DNA of 12,853 nt from Rhodothermia bacterium (GTDB lineage Bacteria > Bacteroidota > Rhodothermia > Rhodothermales > JABDKH01): assembly GCA_018679295.1 (NCBI GenBank), contig JAHHLP010000139.1, positions 1-12,853 on the forward strand, read 5' to 3'. How positions within the stretch are numbered: position 1 is the first letter of the stretch; the number at the start of each line of letters is the position of its first letter. This document shows positions 12,779 to 12,853 of the stretch, one piece after another. A program made the position numbers and the translations under genes. A model generated the notes under the pieces. That model ran no database searches. It saw only the letters and a program-made list of their open reading frames with translations, and was not told the origin of the DNA.

Positions 12779-12853
12779 ATGAAGAAAACAGTCATCGAAG
12801 CCATAAATAGTCAAATACAGGCGGAGTTCGAATCTGCCTATACATACCTCGGC
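12779..12853 (+). CDS. Ferritin, N-terminal 25 residues (3' end outside window)
   Basis: The 25 codons read MKKTVIEAINSQIQAEFESA followed by YTYLG. This matches the first helix of non-haem ferritins (pattern LNEQ-N-E-YSA-LY); Glu16 and Tyr23 line up with the ferroxidase-site Glu and the conserved Tyr of E. coli FtnA (Glu17, Tyr24). Ferritins store iron as a mineral inside a 24-mer cage and oxidise Fe(II) at this centre. Only part of helix A is present, so a related ferritin-like protein cannot be fully excluded. It has a good Shine-Dalgarno sequence and a structured leader, and is divergent from the WG-repeat lipoprotein. Confidence 0.83.
   Translation, partial: MKKTVIEAINSQIQAEFESAYTYLG

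Overview
This window most likely comes from a moderately GC-rich member of the Bacteroidota/Rhodothermota (FCB) group. The strongest marker is a complete PorX-type response regulator fused to a PglZ phosphatase domain, the regulator of the type IX secretion system (T9SS). Supporting signs are a SusC-like TonB-dependent receptor with an N-terminal carboxypeptidase-regulatory-like domain, a Rho factor with a very large disordered Asp/Arg/Asn/Gly insertion, mostly absent Shine-Dalgarno sequences, several GTG/TTG starts, and one promoter candidate that fits the Bacteroidota -33/-7 pattern. The lineage call is an inference from gene content; no rRNA or other taxonomic marker is present.

Layout, left to right. 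Positions 1-3664 hold a minus-strand pair: a 959-residue TonB-dependent receptor and, downstream of it past two tandem hairpins, the 5' part of a secreted protein that runs off the left edge. A divergent region of about 330 bp separates this pair from a plus-strand MFS transporter (3991-5202), which converges on a HAD-family phosphatase (5223-5948, minus). Immediately upstream of the HAD gene is a strong intrinsic terminator belonging to rho (6019-7989, minus). A 412-bp gap follows with a candidate promoter and a structured leader for rho. Then comes a tight minus-strand cluster transcribed in the order porX (11798-10236), tsaE (10239-9763), folC (9757-8402): porX and tsaE overlap by 4 bases (GTGA) and tsaE and folC are 5 bases apart. 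At the right edge a WG-repeat lipoprotein (11905-12630, minus) is divergent from the first 25 codons of a ferritin gene (12779 to beyond 12853, plus), whose leader carries a strong bulged hairpin just before a good ribosome binding site.

How it fits together. Most of the window is housekeeping: transcription termination (Rho), tRNA t6A modification (TsaE), folate polyglutamylation (FolC), iron storage (ferritin). The envelope theme is carried by PorX, the TonB receptor, its secreted partner and the WG-repeat lipoprotein. The least described unit is the TonB receptor plus strongly codon-biased secreted protein, which I read as a possible surface capture/import pair whose secreted member may be a T9SS cargo. 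That reading depends on sequence outside the window. I saw no tRNA, rRNA, CRISPR array, insertion sequence or phage gene.
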